Positions 36,508 through 45,000 of a stretch of 60,073 nucleotides of DNA are shown here, one piece after another. The notes under the pieces are model-generated. The model was not told where the DNA came from. It did not search any database and saw nothing but the letters and a program-made list of their open reading frames with translations. The DNA is from Burkholderiales bacterium. Lineage in GTDB: Bacteria > Pseudomonadota > Gammaproteobacteria > Burkholderiales > Burkholderiaceae_C. Position numbers and translations under genes: made by a program. The stretch lies in the NCBI GenBank assembly GCA_016185015.1, contig JACPOI010000056.1, forward strand, positions 1-60,073, read 5' to 3'. The stretch's first letter is position 1. Each line of letters starts with the position of its first letter.

Positions 36508-36706
36508 ATGAAAAAATGGATTGCAGCGGCCAGCAGCCTGCTGCTCGCGTGCGGCGCGGCTTACGCCCAGACCAGCAACTACCCGGACAAGCCGATCAAG
36601 CTGGTGGTGCCCTACGCACCCGGCGGCAGCGCCGACATCACCGCGCGGCTGATCAGCGATGCCCTGGCCAAGGCCGTGGGCAGCACGATCTTCATCGAGA
36701 ACAAGA
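36508..36706 (+). pseudogene. Bug/TctC-type binding protein cut by Tn3-family element
   Basis: Only the first ~66 codons remain: a signal peptide ending in AAYAQ, then the Bug motif PIKLVVPYAPGGSADITARL and IFIENK, where homologues continue with PGASG. At 36707 the sequence changes to transposon end DNA; the frame then runs on to 36825 through the transposon. The 3' part is not found in the window. Good Shine-Dalgarno (AAGGAG) and the LysR dyad upstream suggest it was functional before insertion. Confidence 0.88.
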
Positions 36707-36747
36707 GGGTCGGCAGGGATTCATGTAAAAAACCGCAGAAACGACCC
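36707..36747. repeat. Probable left terminal repeat of the Tn3-family element
   Basis: A 41-bp segment right after the gene junction and 5 bp before the transposase stop. It is itself bounded by GGGTCG and CGACCC. Tn3-family ends are usually ~38 bp and GGG-initial. I could not find its reverse complement elsewhere in the window. Confidence 0.5.
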
Positions 36748-36752
36748 TATCC

Positions 36753-39746
36753 CTATGATTCCATTGGAATTATTGGCGTGTCGAAGTTCAAAGGACCGAT
36801 CTTTCGCCGGAAGTCCAGCGTGTAATCGCCGAACCGGTTGATGTGGGCCGTGCGAAACGGCGCGAAGCCCGCCAATATCTCGGGCGTGATCTCGACGCCT
36901 TCGTCACGAAGTTCCTGTAAAACCCGCGTCATCCCCACCACGTTGTGCAGAATGATCATGTTCGCCACCAGGTGGTTGTACTTGATCACCTTGCGCTGCT
37001 CGTGCCGGATGTTTTCGGCAATGATCCCCTCTCCCCCGAAAAACGACCAGCCGGCAAAGCCGTTGAACTGCTCGCTCTTGTTGGTTTCGGCATGGATCAC
37101 CTTGCGCAGCCCGACATCGCCGATGTAGCTCAGCAGAAACATGGTCCGGATGACCTTGCCGAGCTCCACAAACCCAAAATACAGCTTGTTCTTGCGGCTG
37201 TAGGTGCCCAGCCGGCGCAGGATGGCCGAAGGCGTGATTTTGCCGGTCTTGATGGAAACCGCCACCCGCAGCATCGCCGGCAAATGCGTTTCAATCAGCC
37301 GCCAGTCGATCACGTCGCTGAACAAGGCGTTGATGTTGGGATACACATTGCCCGGCTCGGGTCGGTGGAACTTGAGGTCCTGGATACCCCGAATGCGCGG
37401 CATGAGTTTGATGCCCAGCAAATGCGCCAGCGCGAAGACGGGGTAACTTTGCGCCTGCGTGTCCCCGTGGATCGTGTCCGGCCGAATATCAGACTCGTTG
37501 GTCATCAGCCCGTCCAGGATGAAGAGGCCTTCATAAGTCCCGCAAGAAATGAAATGGCTGAACATCGCGATGAATTTGTCGGACACATGGTAGTAACCAA
37601 TTCCGCCGTACCCCCCATAACGGATATGGTGCTCGGACAGCAGGTTTTGCTCGTACAAGTTCCACTTGGTGCCATCGGCTGAAACGTGTTTGCCGGTGCC
37701 CCAGTAGCCTGGCAGTTCAAACTTGTTGTACGCGTTGATCACCTTGACAATAGCCTTGTCCAGAAGGTCTTCGCTGACGTATTTCAGGTTGAGCCAGGAG
37801 ATCTGGCGGCGGCTCAGCCCTTTGATCGATTTGGCGGTCTGGACCGGCCCCAGGTTGCAGCCGTAGCAAAACAGCGTCGTGATGACCCGCATGCGCAGGT
37901 CCTCAAGGCGGCTGTCCGTCCCGGCCAATGGCCGGAACAGCTTGTGCAGGTCCAGCCAGCGCTCGGTATCGATCATGACGTCCACGATGCTGGCCGCTTC
38001 CATGCGCTCGGTGATCATGGCGTCAATCCGCGCGACGGCCTCCAGGATTTCGGAGGGAGGCGGTTTCCTGAGAATCAGGCGCCCATCGACGATTTCCGCG
38101 TGGGCGTTTTCCGGGAAATTGGCGTCTATTTCCTTCGCCCGCTGGCACATGGCCGCTTTGAGCGTGGACACGAAGACGCCGGGATCTGTCTCGATGCCGG
38201 TTACCTGGCCATAGTCTCCCACCTCTTTTTGATATGTTGCGTCATCGACCAGCTGCTCGCGGTAGTCGTCATAGCGCTCGCCGTACTTGATGAAGAGATC
38301 ACCCGACTTCAAGTCGTCCTTGACGGCATGCATGACCGCCAGTTCAAAATATTTGCGGTAGACAGCCTCAACCCGGCCTCTGCCTGAGGGCTTGACCAGC
38401 ACCAGTTTTCGCCACTGGGCCGACATCCAGCGAAAATCCCTGACTTCAGTCAGGCCCAGCATGTCCAGCGACACGATGTCAGCGCGGTTGTCGCGCAGCC
38501 TGTAAAGCGCCTCAATCAGCCGCTCCACCACCAGGTCCTCGCTGCTGGCCTTGGGGGCGGCGATGCCGATGCAGTTGAGCAACTGGGCCCGGACCATCTT
38601 ATAGGGCTGCAGCAGGAAAGGCAGGTGGTTGCGGCCGGCATAGGCCAAGTGCTGCTCGCATTCGTTCAGCAGCTCGTCCACGTCGGCCACCAGGGTGGTC
38701 CCGATGGCATCCACGCGCTGGGTGTCTGTCCCCTCCAGCTGGTAGGCGCCCAGGATGTCCTTGAGCTGGCCGACCAGCATGTCGGTTTTCTGGACCCGCT
38801 CCTGTTGGAAGGAAAGCAATTTTTGCCGGGCATTGTTTTCCAGGTTCTGCATGAGACGAATAAACAGGTCCGCGGCATCATCCAGCGACTGGGCATGCTG
38901 CGCCCGGATGAAGATCACCGCCAGGGCGTAGCGCTTTTGCGGCTTGAGTTCGGCCATCTCGGTCGCATTAAGCGCGCGCGCCAGGTGCCGGAACTGCTTG
39001 AGCTTGGGCACCGGCACGTCGGGCTTGGGGAGCTGCTCCACCAGGTATTGCAGACGCCGGATGTGCTGGATGTAGGTGCGCGTTTCCTTGTTGGTCGGCC
39101 GCTTCGGTTCGCGCTTGAGCATCTGCCAAGGAGAAATCGATTCCCCAGAGGCGGTTTTAAGCAAACTGTCGATCAAGGCCCGTGTATGGGCTGTCAGCTG
39201 GTTGGTGATTGCGGAGAAATACCGGTTGTTGCTCTTTTCCCGGGCACGAAACGCCGTCCGGTCCAGCGTCGAGAAGGCCGGCAGCTCGTAGCGGTGGTGA
39301 ACCAGCTCCTCCAGCATCACGTTGATGATGTCGGCCACTGCGTGTTTGGTCTCGGCCGCCGTGTCGGCCACGACATCCAGCCAGGCGTAGCCGGCCGGGT
39401 TCAATGGCTTGACATTCAGGTGGCGGCGCAAAGCGTTGAAGATGGCCATGCGCGAGCCCGAGGCCTCAAAGCGCCTCAGGTCTGCCGGCGTGGGCACCTT
39501 GGCAACCCCTGCCTGCTGCGCAATATGCTCCCTGATGGCCGGCGGCACGTCGGCCAGGGGAATGAAATAACCCAGGCGCTGGAAGACCTTCAGGTGAATC
39601 AGCGCCGCCATGCGCGGCAAGGGGCGCTTGCCGATGCCGGCCACCAAGACCAGCTCGTCCTCGGTTGGTGTGTAGAGCTCCGCAAGCTCCCGGGCGGTGG
39701 GGTCAGGCTTCAGGCTGCGATAGGCCGTCTCATGGAGCGTGGTCAT
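36753..39746 (-). CDS. tnpA: Tn3-family transposase TnpA
   Basis: A 997-residue transposase of normal family length (~1000). The DDE residues are visible: Asp in VSADGTKWN, Asp in TIHGDTQAQSYPVF and Glu in ETNKSEQFNGF. The N-terminal DUF4158-type part (LVLVAGIGKRPLPRMAALIHLKVFQRLGYF) is complete. It ends 5 bp inside the terminal repeat, as usual. The enzyme carries out replicative transposition; cointegrates would be resolved by the adjacent recombinase. It appears intact. Confidence 0.95.
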   Translation of the reverse strand: MTTLHETAYRSLKPDPTARELAELYTPTEDELVLVAGIGKRPLPRMAALIHLKVFQRLGYFIPLADVPPAIREHIAQQAGVAKVPTPADLRRFEASGSRMAIFNALRRHLNVKPLNPAGYAWLDVVADTAAETKHAVADIINVMLEELVHHRYELPAFSTLDRTAFRAREKSNNRYFSAITNQLTAHTRALIDSLLKTASGESISPWQMLKREPKRPTNKETRTYIQHIRRLQYLVEQLPKPDVPVPKLKQFRHLARALNATEMAELKPQKRYALAVIFIRAQHAQSLDDAADLFIRLMQNLENNARQKLLSFQQERVQKTDMLVGQLKDILGAYQLEGTDTQRVDAIGTTLVADVDELLNECEQHLAYAGRNHLPFLLQPYKMVRAQLLNCIGIAAPKASSEDLVVERLIEALYRLRDNRADIVSLDMLGLTEVRDFRWMSAQWRKLVLVKPSGRGRVEAVYRKYFELAVMHAVKDDLKSGDLFIKYGERYDDYREQLVDDATYQKEVGDYGQVTGIETDPGVFVSTLKAAMCQRAKEIDANFPENAHAEIVDGRLILRKPPPSEILEAVARIDAMITERMEAASIVDVMIDTERWLDLHKLFRPLAGTDSRLEDLRMRVITTLFCYGCNLGPVQTAKSIKGLSRRQISWLNLKYVSEDLLDKAIVKVINAYNKFELPGYWGTGKHVSADGTKWNLYEQNLLSEHHIRYGGYGGIGYYHVSDKFIAMFSHFISCGTYEGLFILDGLMTNESDIRPDTIHGDTQAQSYPVFALAHLLGIKLMPRIRGIQDLKFHRPEPGNVYPNINALFSDVIDWRLIETHLPAMLRVAVSIKTGKITPSAILRRLGTYSRKNKLYFGFVELGKVIRTMFLLSYIGDVGLRKVIHAETNKSEQFNGFAGWSFFGGEGIIAENIRHEQRKVIKYNHLVANMIILHNVVGMTRVLQELRDEGVEITPEILAGFAPFRTAHINRFGDYTLDFRRKIGPLNFDTPIIPMES

Positions 39747-39788
39747 TCGCGGGGACTACCCCGCCTGGCGGCTTTGCTACCCATCGCC

Positions 39789-41105
39789 TCAATCCCAATA
39801 GGTGTCGGTGGCGGGTTCGTGAAACGAGGTTTCCAGCAGACACTGGTTGTCCTCGGCGATGCGGTACATGTCATCCAGCAGCGTAGCGATCATCTCGTCC
39901 AGCAACTCGCGGGACAGGTAAGGAACCGCCAGCTCGTAGAGCGTGCCCTCGGTGTTCAGGCGTTGCATGGCAAAACGCTCGAAGCAGGTCTGCTCGATCA
40001 GCCGGTGGCCGCGGGCCAGGCCGCGCGACTGCTTGCTAAAGCGGGCCAGCACCATCGTGACGCGCAGGACCGCCACGGGCGTTGCCTCTTCGGCCGGCCG
40101 GCGGGCAGCTCCGGCCTGCTCGGCCGGTAGCAGCAATAGCGACGGTGGCGGCAGAACCGCAGGCGCCAGAGCAGGCAGTCCCTGCTCGAAGCGGGCTTGC
40201 AGACTTGAACCCGGCGCATCGAGGTAGCGCATGGCCGATTTGACATCCTTCCAGCCGACGTATTCCATCAGTTCCTTGATGTCCCAGCCGCTGGCGCGGG
40301 CCCAGCCGGCAAAGCCGCGGCGCATGGAGTGGCTGCTGTATTCCTCAGGCGCCATGACGCCGGCTTCCGTGAACAGGCTGCGTAACAAGGGGATCAGGCT
40401 ATTGGCATGCAGGCTTTCTTCCGCAATATGACCCCACCGGTCGATCTTGCGGAACACCGGACCCTCGGTCAAACCGGTCAGACTGACCCAGGCATTGAAG
40501 GCGTCCACAGCGCACAGGCGGGACAAGGCCGGGCATTGGAAGGTTCGGCCCCGCAGCTGTCTATCGCCTTTGCTGCGGCCCAGGTAGCAGGCCATGCCCT
40601 GGCCCGGCGTCACTTCGATACTCTCGACGCGCAGGTTGACCAGTTCATCGGAGCGGAAGCCACGCCAAAACCCCAGCAGCATCAGGCTGCGGTTGCGGGT
40701 GTGGCGCAGCACGGCCGGCTGGTCGCCGGTCCGCAAGGCGTTGCTGATGGCGGCATCGAGCCACTGATCGACCTGCTGGAGCACCGCGAGTTCCAAGGGG
40801 CGTGCGCGCTTTTCTGGCACCGCGTGAATCGAGCGAATGCCTTTGAGAACCTGGCGCACCAGGGGCGACTTGGTGGGATCGGGAAAGCCTTGGTCGCTAT
40901 GCCAGCGGGACAGCGCCGCCAGTCGTTGACGCAGCGTGTTGATGGCCAGGGTAGCGGCATGGTCAGCCAGGTAGCGGGAGATAGCATCGGCGGTGGACGG
41001 CAGCAAGCCTTTCCACTCTATTTCAAAATGGCGGATAGCCGAAGCGTAGCTTCGGCGCGTGTTGCCACGCTCGGCAGCCTCGATGTATTGGGCAAGACGG
41101 CTCAT
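39789..41105 (-). CDS. Tyrosine site-specific recombinase (cointegrate resolution)
   Basis: A 438-residue integrase-type recombinase. An N-terminal SAM-like core-binding domain (TRRSYASAIRHFEIEW; INTLRQRLAALSRWH) precedes a catalytic domain with R in LLGFWRGFRSDELVNL, HSMRRGFAGWA (H-x-x-R), W in YVGWKDVKSAMRYL and Tyr in that last motif. A ~110-residue C-terminal extension beyond the catalytic Tyr is unusual. It lies 42 bp upstream of tnpA. Tn3 elements with tyrosine resolvases (TnpI/TnpS types) are known. ATGs at 41198 and 41174 are alternatives; 41105 is chosen because it starts at the domain and leaves the inverted repeat at 41186 outside the gene. Confidence 0.85.
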   Translation of the reverse strand: MSRLAQYIEAAERGNTRRSYASAIRHFEIEWKGLLPSTADAISRYLADHAATLAINTLRQRLAALSRWHSDQGFPDPTKSPLVRQVLKGIRSIHAVPEKRARPLELAVLQQVDQWLDAAISNALRTGDQPAVLRHTRNRSLMLLGFWRGFRSDELVNLRVESIEVTPGQGMACYLGRSKGDRQLRGRTFQCPALSRLCAVDAFNAWVSLTGLTEGPVFRKIDRWGHIAEESLHANSLIPLLRSLFTEAGVMAPEEYSSHSMRRGFAGWARASGWDIKELMEYVGWKDVKSAMRYLDAPGSSLQARFEQGLPALAPAVLPPPSLLLLPAEQAGAARRPAEEATPVAVLRVTMVLARFSKQSRGLARGHRLIEQTCFERFAMQRLNTEGTLYELAVPYLSRELLDEMIATLLDDMYRIAEDNQCLLETSFHEPATDTYWD

Positions 41106-41185
41106 TTCACTGCTGTAAGGATCTATGTTTTGAGGATTGCCGTATCTCAACGCTGTGATTATGGCCTGCAGCATGGAGCCGTATT

Positions 41186-41203
41186 GCCAAACGCACATTT
41201 GGC
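41186..41203. repeat. Candidate recombination core site of tyrosine recombinase
   Basis: Perfect inverted repeat GCCAAA-CGCACA-TTTGGC with a 6-bp centre, 81 bp upstream of the recombinase start. Arms plus 6-8-bp spacer is the layout of tyrosine-recombinase core sites. Another perfect repeat (GCCGAAG-5-CTTCGGC, 41038-41056) lies inside the gene. The following stretch to 41422 holds nothing I recognise. Confidence 0.45.
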
Positions 41204-41422
41204 CGGTGAGTTTTAGTCAAGCCTTTTTGAATGCCATAGTCTTTAGTTGGCTGGACAGCGGCGCACTCGGCAACGTCGCGGATCGCTCGGGCGGTCGTGG
41301 ATTCCATTGGCGACACACGCACTGGTGCGCCTTCAATCCCACCGATGAGGCCATCACCTTGGATGCCACTCTGCTCATCGCGGAAGGACTGACCCAGGGC
41401 AAGGTAATGGATCCAAAGGTAT

Positions 41423-41445
41423 TTGAGAACTACAATCATTCTCAA
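41423..41445 (+). promoter_or_regulatory. Fur-box-like inverted repeat upstream of FTR1 permease
   Basis: TTGAGAA-9 nt-TTCTCAA, a perfect dyad containing AATGATT/AATCATT-like centre sequence, 22 bp before the FTR1/cytochrome gene. The AT-rich GAGAA..TTCTC pattern resembles Fur boxes of iron-uptake genes. Confidence 0.5.
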
Positions 41446-41466
41446 CAACATGAACGGAAAATCCTT

Positions 41467-43413
41467 ATGCCTTACCGAGTGACCTACCGCTGGCTAATGG
41501 CGCTGCTGCTGGCGACCAGTGCGCTGGTAGGACGCCCAACTATCGCAGCCGACACCACTGAAAACAAGGCCAAGCAGATTTGGCAACTTCTGGATTATGT
41601 GGCCGTGGACTACGGCGGCGCGGTGGCCAATGGCGCGGTGCTGAAAGAGTCCGAATACGCCGAAATGCAGGAGTTCACCACCACGGCCGAGCGTCAGTTG
41701 AGGGAGTTACCGGGCCAGGCGGGCAAGGAAACCTTGTTGCAACAGGTTACCGAACTCCGCGGTGCGGTGGCAAATAAAGCTGATCCGGTCGCCGTGGCAC
41801 GCCTTGCGCATGCGCTATCCAGCGCCGTACAGAAGGCGTACCCGTTCGCGGTGACCCCGGCCACCATGCCAAACTTGGCACTGGGGGCCCAACTGTTCCA
41901 AGCACAGTGCGCGGCATGTCACGGCTTGCAAGGGCGCGGCGATGGGTCACTGGCTGCATCCCTGAATCCAAAGCCGACCGCACTGGCTGAACACCTGCGG
42001 GCACGTGAACGCAGTTTGTTTGCTCTCCATCAGATCATCAGCAATGGCGTCCAAGGAACCGCCATGCAGGGTTTTGCTTCCCTTTCGGATGCGGACCGCT
42101 GGGCGTTGGCGTTTTTTGTCGGCACGCTGCCCTACACGGACAGCGACAAGGCCGAAGGGGCGAAGCTTTGGCAAGCGAATGCGCAGGCCAGGCGCACGGT
42201 GGCCACTCTGGATGCGCTAACCCAAACCTCCGAGCATGGACTGGCGGATCGGCTGGACGAGCAGTCCGCCAAGGCATTGACCGCATATCTGCGTGCCAAC
42301 CCGAGCGAACTGGCAGCGAACCAACCTAACGGCACGGCGCTTGCGAAGGCCCAACTCGCCAAGAGCGTGGTTGCATTGCAGGGTGGGGATCGCGCGGCCG
42401 CTACCAAACTGGCCTTGTCGGCCTACCTTGACGGCTTCGAACCGGTGGAACCCGCGCTTGCCACGCGCAACCGCCCGCTGTTCGAGAAGATCGAAGCCGC
42501 GATGGTGTCTTACCGGGCGTTGGTGACCAAAGGCACGACTGCAGACGTACAGGCTGCGCAGCAGCAGCTGCAGACCTTGCTCGATGAGGCGGACAAGGTA
42601 CTCGCGCCCTCGGAAAACGATGCGGTAGCGGCGTTCGTCGGGGCGCTGACCATCCTGTTGCGTGAGGGGTTGGAAGCCTTGCTGGTGGTTGTGGCCATGC
42701 TGGCGTTTCTCAAGAAGGCCGAGCGGCGAGACGTAGCGGTTTATGTCCATGTCGGGTGGGTGGCCGCACTGGCAGCCGGTGGCATCACTTGGGCCGTGGC
42801 GACCTATCTGGTTGGTGTCAGCGGTGCGAGTCGGGAATTGACGGAGGGATTTTCGTCGCTCTTTGCTGCCGTGGTCTTGCTCGGTGTCGGCATATGGATG
42901 CACCAGAAGAGCGTGGCCGGTCGCTGGCAGGTTTATCTCAAGGAGAAGCTGTCCTCCGCACTCAACAAACGCACGGCATGGTTCCTGTTTTCGTTGGCGT
43001 TCGTCGCGGTGTACCGCGAAGTATTTGAAACTGTGCTGTTCTTCGCAGCTCTCTGGACAGACGGCAATGGCTGGCCGTTACTCGCCGGTTTGGGAGCAGG
43101 CATGGTGCTCCTGGCTCTGCTTGCAGCCGTTCTGCTACGCACCAGTGCACGACTGCCGATTGGCCAATTCTTCGCGGCCAGCTCGCTGCTTATGGCTGTG
43201 CTGGCGGTGATCTTGGCGGGCAAGGGCATTGCAGGTCTGCAAGAGGCCGGACTGTTGCAGACCAGCCCGATTGCGATCCCGCGTATTGACCTCTTAGGCA
43301 TTTACCCGTCATGGCAGACACTCTCGGGTCAGCTTGCCGTTCTGTTCTCGGTACTGATCGCCTTTGCCTTCAATGTGCGTTCGGCACGCAGGATATCGTC
43401 CCCTCAAGGCTGA
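41467..43413 (+). CDS. pbrT: FTR1-family permease with N-terminal cytochrome c domain (PbrT-like)
   Basis: A 648-residue protein: signal peptide (1-~29), a periplasmic region with one c-type haem motif (CAACHG, ~residues 146-151), then from ~residue 395 an FTR1 permease with seven spans carrying the metal motifs LLREGLEAL and YREVFETVLFF. This domain order is that of PbrT, the lead-uptake protein of the Cupriavidus pbr cluster, and of related iron permeases. The ATG at 41467 gives a proper signal peptide; a longer frame runs into the recombinase promoter region. Neighbouring pbrR/pbrA favour PbrT; the Fur-like box favours iron. Confidence 0.83.
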   Translation: MPYRVTYRWLMALLLATSALVGRPTIAADTTENKAKQIWQLLDYVAVDYGGAVANGAVLKESEYAEMQEFTTTAERQLRELPGQAGKETLLQQVTELRGAVANKADPVAVARLAHALSSAVQKAYPFAVTPATMPNLALGAQLFQAQCAACHGLQGRGDGSLAASLNPKPTALAEHLRARERSLFALHQIISNGVQGTAMQGFASLSDADRWALAFFVGTLPYTDSDKAEGAKLWQANAQARRTVATLDALTQTSEHGLADRLDEQSAKALTAYLRANPSELAANQPNGTALAKAQLAKSVVALQGGDRAAATKLALSAYLDGFEPVEPALATRNRPLFEKIEAAMVSYRALVTKGTTADVQAAQQQLQTLLDEADKVLAPSENDAVAAFVGALTILLREGLEALLVVVAMLAFLKKAERRDVAVYVHVGWVAALAAGGITWAVATYLVGVSGASRELTEGFSSLFAAVVLLGVGIWMHQKSVAGRWQVYLKEKLSSALNKRTAWFLFSLAFVAVYREVFETVLFFAALWTDGNGWPLLAGLGAGMVLLALLAAVLLRTSARLPIGQFFAASSLLMAVLAVILAGKGIAGLQEAGLLQTSPIAIPRIDLLGIYPSWQTLSGQLAVLFSVLIAFAFNVRSARRISSPQG

Positions 43414-43668
43414 CACGATGTCTGTGTCGACTTGATCTATACCTTGGCTTGCACCTGCGTAGTCACGCGGCGATGCTCGGCCTGGGCTGGAGGACTCGCG
43501 ATTATTCGGAGGTGGCTGCTCAGGTCGCACGTCTTGCGCTGGTGCCCCTGGGCCATGCCCTTGGCCGCACCCCAGAACGTCGGCACCGGGCGTTTTGGCG
43601 TGATGGAACACGGCACGTGGCCGTCGGAGTTAGACCCGATCACCTTGCAACGCCGATAACATCGAACC
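43414..43668. other. Spacer between pbrT-like gene and nadE
   Basis: About 255 bp with no recognisable gene. A plus-strand open frame of 75 codons crosses it (43432-43659) but shows no motif and has an unusual Arg/Trp/Cys composition; I take it as non-coding or a remnant. Confidence 0.4.
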
Positions 43669-44502
43669 ATGAAGAATGAACAAAGCCGAATTGCCACCGA
43701 GCTGGGCGTCGAGGCGGACTTCGATGCGTCCGCGCAGATTGTCAGACGCACACGGTTCCTGGCTGAGTACGCGCGAGCTGCTACCGCGGGATCGCTTGTC
43801 CTTGGGATCAGCGGAGGCGTGGATTCGAGCGTCGCGGGCCGCCTTTGCCAACTCGCCGTTCAGCAACTGCGCGCTTCGGGGATGCAGATCCGCTTCATCG
43901 CGATGCGGCTGCCGTATGGGGTGCAGGCCGACCAGGCTGACGCGGACCGGGCGTTGGCCTTCATCGATCCAGACGAGACGTTGGACATCGACATCAAGCC
44001 GGCCGCCGACGCGATGCTCGAGCAGCTGAAAGCTGGCGGACTCAAGTTCAACGATCAATGGCAGGAGGACTTCGTGCTTGGCAACATCAAGGCTCGGCAG
44101 CGCATGATCGCGCAGTACGCCGTTGCCGGCGCGACGGGTGGGCTGGTGGTCGGGACAGACCATGCTGCTGAGGCGGTCATGGGATTCTTCACCAAATTCG
44201 GCGACGGCGGCTTCGACCTGAGTCCGCTGGGCGGGCTCACCAAGCGTCGTGTCCGCGCCTTGGCTCTGGCCCTCGGCGGTGACGAGCGTTTGGCGCACAA
44301 GGTTCCCACCGCCGATCTTGAATCCATACGCCCACTGCACCCCGATGAGGCGGCGCTGGGCGTCAGCTATGAGGTGATCGACGACTTTCTGGAAGGCAAG
44401 AAGGTGGACCCGGCCAGCGCCCAAGTCATCGCGCAGACGTTCCGCCGCACGGCCCACAAGCGGGCGCTACCTGCCGTGCCGCCCCCTCAGCGGACCGCGT
44501 GA
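43669..44502 (+). CDS. nadE: Ammonia-dependent NAD+ synthetase
   Basis: A 277-residue NadE. The ATP-pyrophosphatase loop is LVLGISGGVDSSVAGRL (~residues 43-59); GNIKARQRMIAQYAVA, VVGTDHAAEAVMGFFTKFGDGG and LSPLGGLTKRRVRALA are family signatures. It adenylates deamido-NAD and amidates it with NH3. It is full length. Its place between a lead-uptake gene and pbrR, facing pbrR tail to tail with 3 bp between stops, is unexpected for a housekeeping gene and suggests mobile cargo, perhaps a second copy. Confidence 0.93.
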   Translation: MKNEQSRIATELGVEADFDASAQIVRRTRFLAEYARAATAGSLVLGISGGVDSSVAGRLCQLAVQQLRASGMQIRFIAMRLPYGVQADQADADRALAFIDPDETLDIDIKPAADAMLEQLKAGGLKFNDQWQEDFVLGNIKARQRMIAQYAVAGATGGLVVGTDHAAEAVMGFFTKFGDGGFDLSPLGGLTKRRVRALALALGGDERLAHKVPTADLESIRPLHPDEAALGVSYEVIDDFLEGKKVDPASAQVIAQTFRRTAHKRALPAVPPPQRTA

Positions 44503-44505
44503 CCT

Positions 44506-44904
44506 TCAGGCAGGCTCGGCCAAGCTGTTGAGAATGCCGCACTCGCGCGCGGTGCGGGCGGTATCGCAGGAGAGCCGCAGTTGCATCAACTCGCGCTCCA
44601 GCTCTCGCAAGTCCTTGATCTTGGCCCGCACCTGGGCGATATGGGAGTCCACCAGCGAATTCACCTCGCCGCAGTCCAGCTCCGGCCGATCCCGGAAGCT
44701 CAACAGCTGCCGGATTTCATCCAGCGTCATGTCCTTGGCCCGGCAGCGGCGGATGAACAGCAGGCGCTGCAGGTGGACATCCGCGTACAGCCTGAAATTG
44801 CCCTCGCTGCGCGCGGGCTCGGGAAGCAATCCCTCGGACTCGTAGAAGCGCACGGTCTGCACCAGGCAGTCCGCCTTTTTGGCCAGTTCGCCGATTCGTA
44901 GCAT
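44506..44904 (-). CDS. pbrR: MerR-family lead/cadmium-responsive regulator PbrR
   Basis: A 132-residue MerR-type activator: winged helix (IGELAKKADCLVQTVRFYE; LLPEPARSEGNFRLY), dimerisation helix and a C-terminal metal loop. Cysteines in DCGEVN, LSCDTA and ECGIL form the PbrR/CadR metal triad. The ATG at 44904 has GGAG 7 bp upstream; a farther ATG adds only five residues. It is divergent from pbrA and would twist the overlong pbrA promoter when Pb(II) or Cd(II)/Zn(II) binds. Confidence 0.9.
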   Translation of the reverse strand: MLRIGELAKKADCLVQTVRFYESEGLLPEPARSEGNFRLYADVHLQRLLFIRRCRAKDMTLDEIRQLLSFRDRPELDCGEVNSLVDSHIAQVRAKIKDLRELERELMQLRLSCDTARTARECGILNSLAEPA

Positions 44905-44923
44905 GGGTTTTCTCCGCAAATAC

Positions 44924-44954
44924 TTGACTCTACAGCAACTAGAGGGTGTCCAAT
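44924..44954 (+). promoter_or_regulatory. MerR-type pbrA promoter/PbrR operator
   Basis: -35 TTGACT (44924-44929) and -10 TCCAAT (44949-44954) are separated by 19 bp, the overlong spacing of MerR-family promoters. The dyad CTCTA-CAGCAAC-TAGAG lies across the spacer, matching known PbrR operator layout. Confidence 0.87.
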
Positions 44955-45000
44955 GATGATATGCAGGTAATACCCTGCCAACGGAAAGTGAAATCTATCC

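Larger units (their letters stand above)
36707..41203. mobile_element. Tn3-family element: transposase plus tyrosine recombinase
   Basis: The left boundary is fixed by the abrupt end of the Bug gene at 36706. It encodes a full-length DDE transposase and a tyrosine recombinase on the same strand, with a candidate recombination core at 41186-41203. The right end was not found, so the element may carry some or all of the metal-resistance genes that follow. The end coordinate given covers only the transposition module. Confidence 0.75.

Noticed and set aside
41137-41466. Upstream extension of the FTR1/cytochrome gene
   Set aside because: The ATG at 41467 gives a normal signal peptide; the extension crosses the recombinase start region and the Fur-like box.
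43432-43659. 75-codon plus-strand frame before nadE
   Set aside because: Arg/Trp/Cys-rich, no motif, no Shine-Dalgarno; more likely non-coding.
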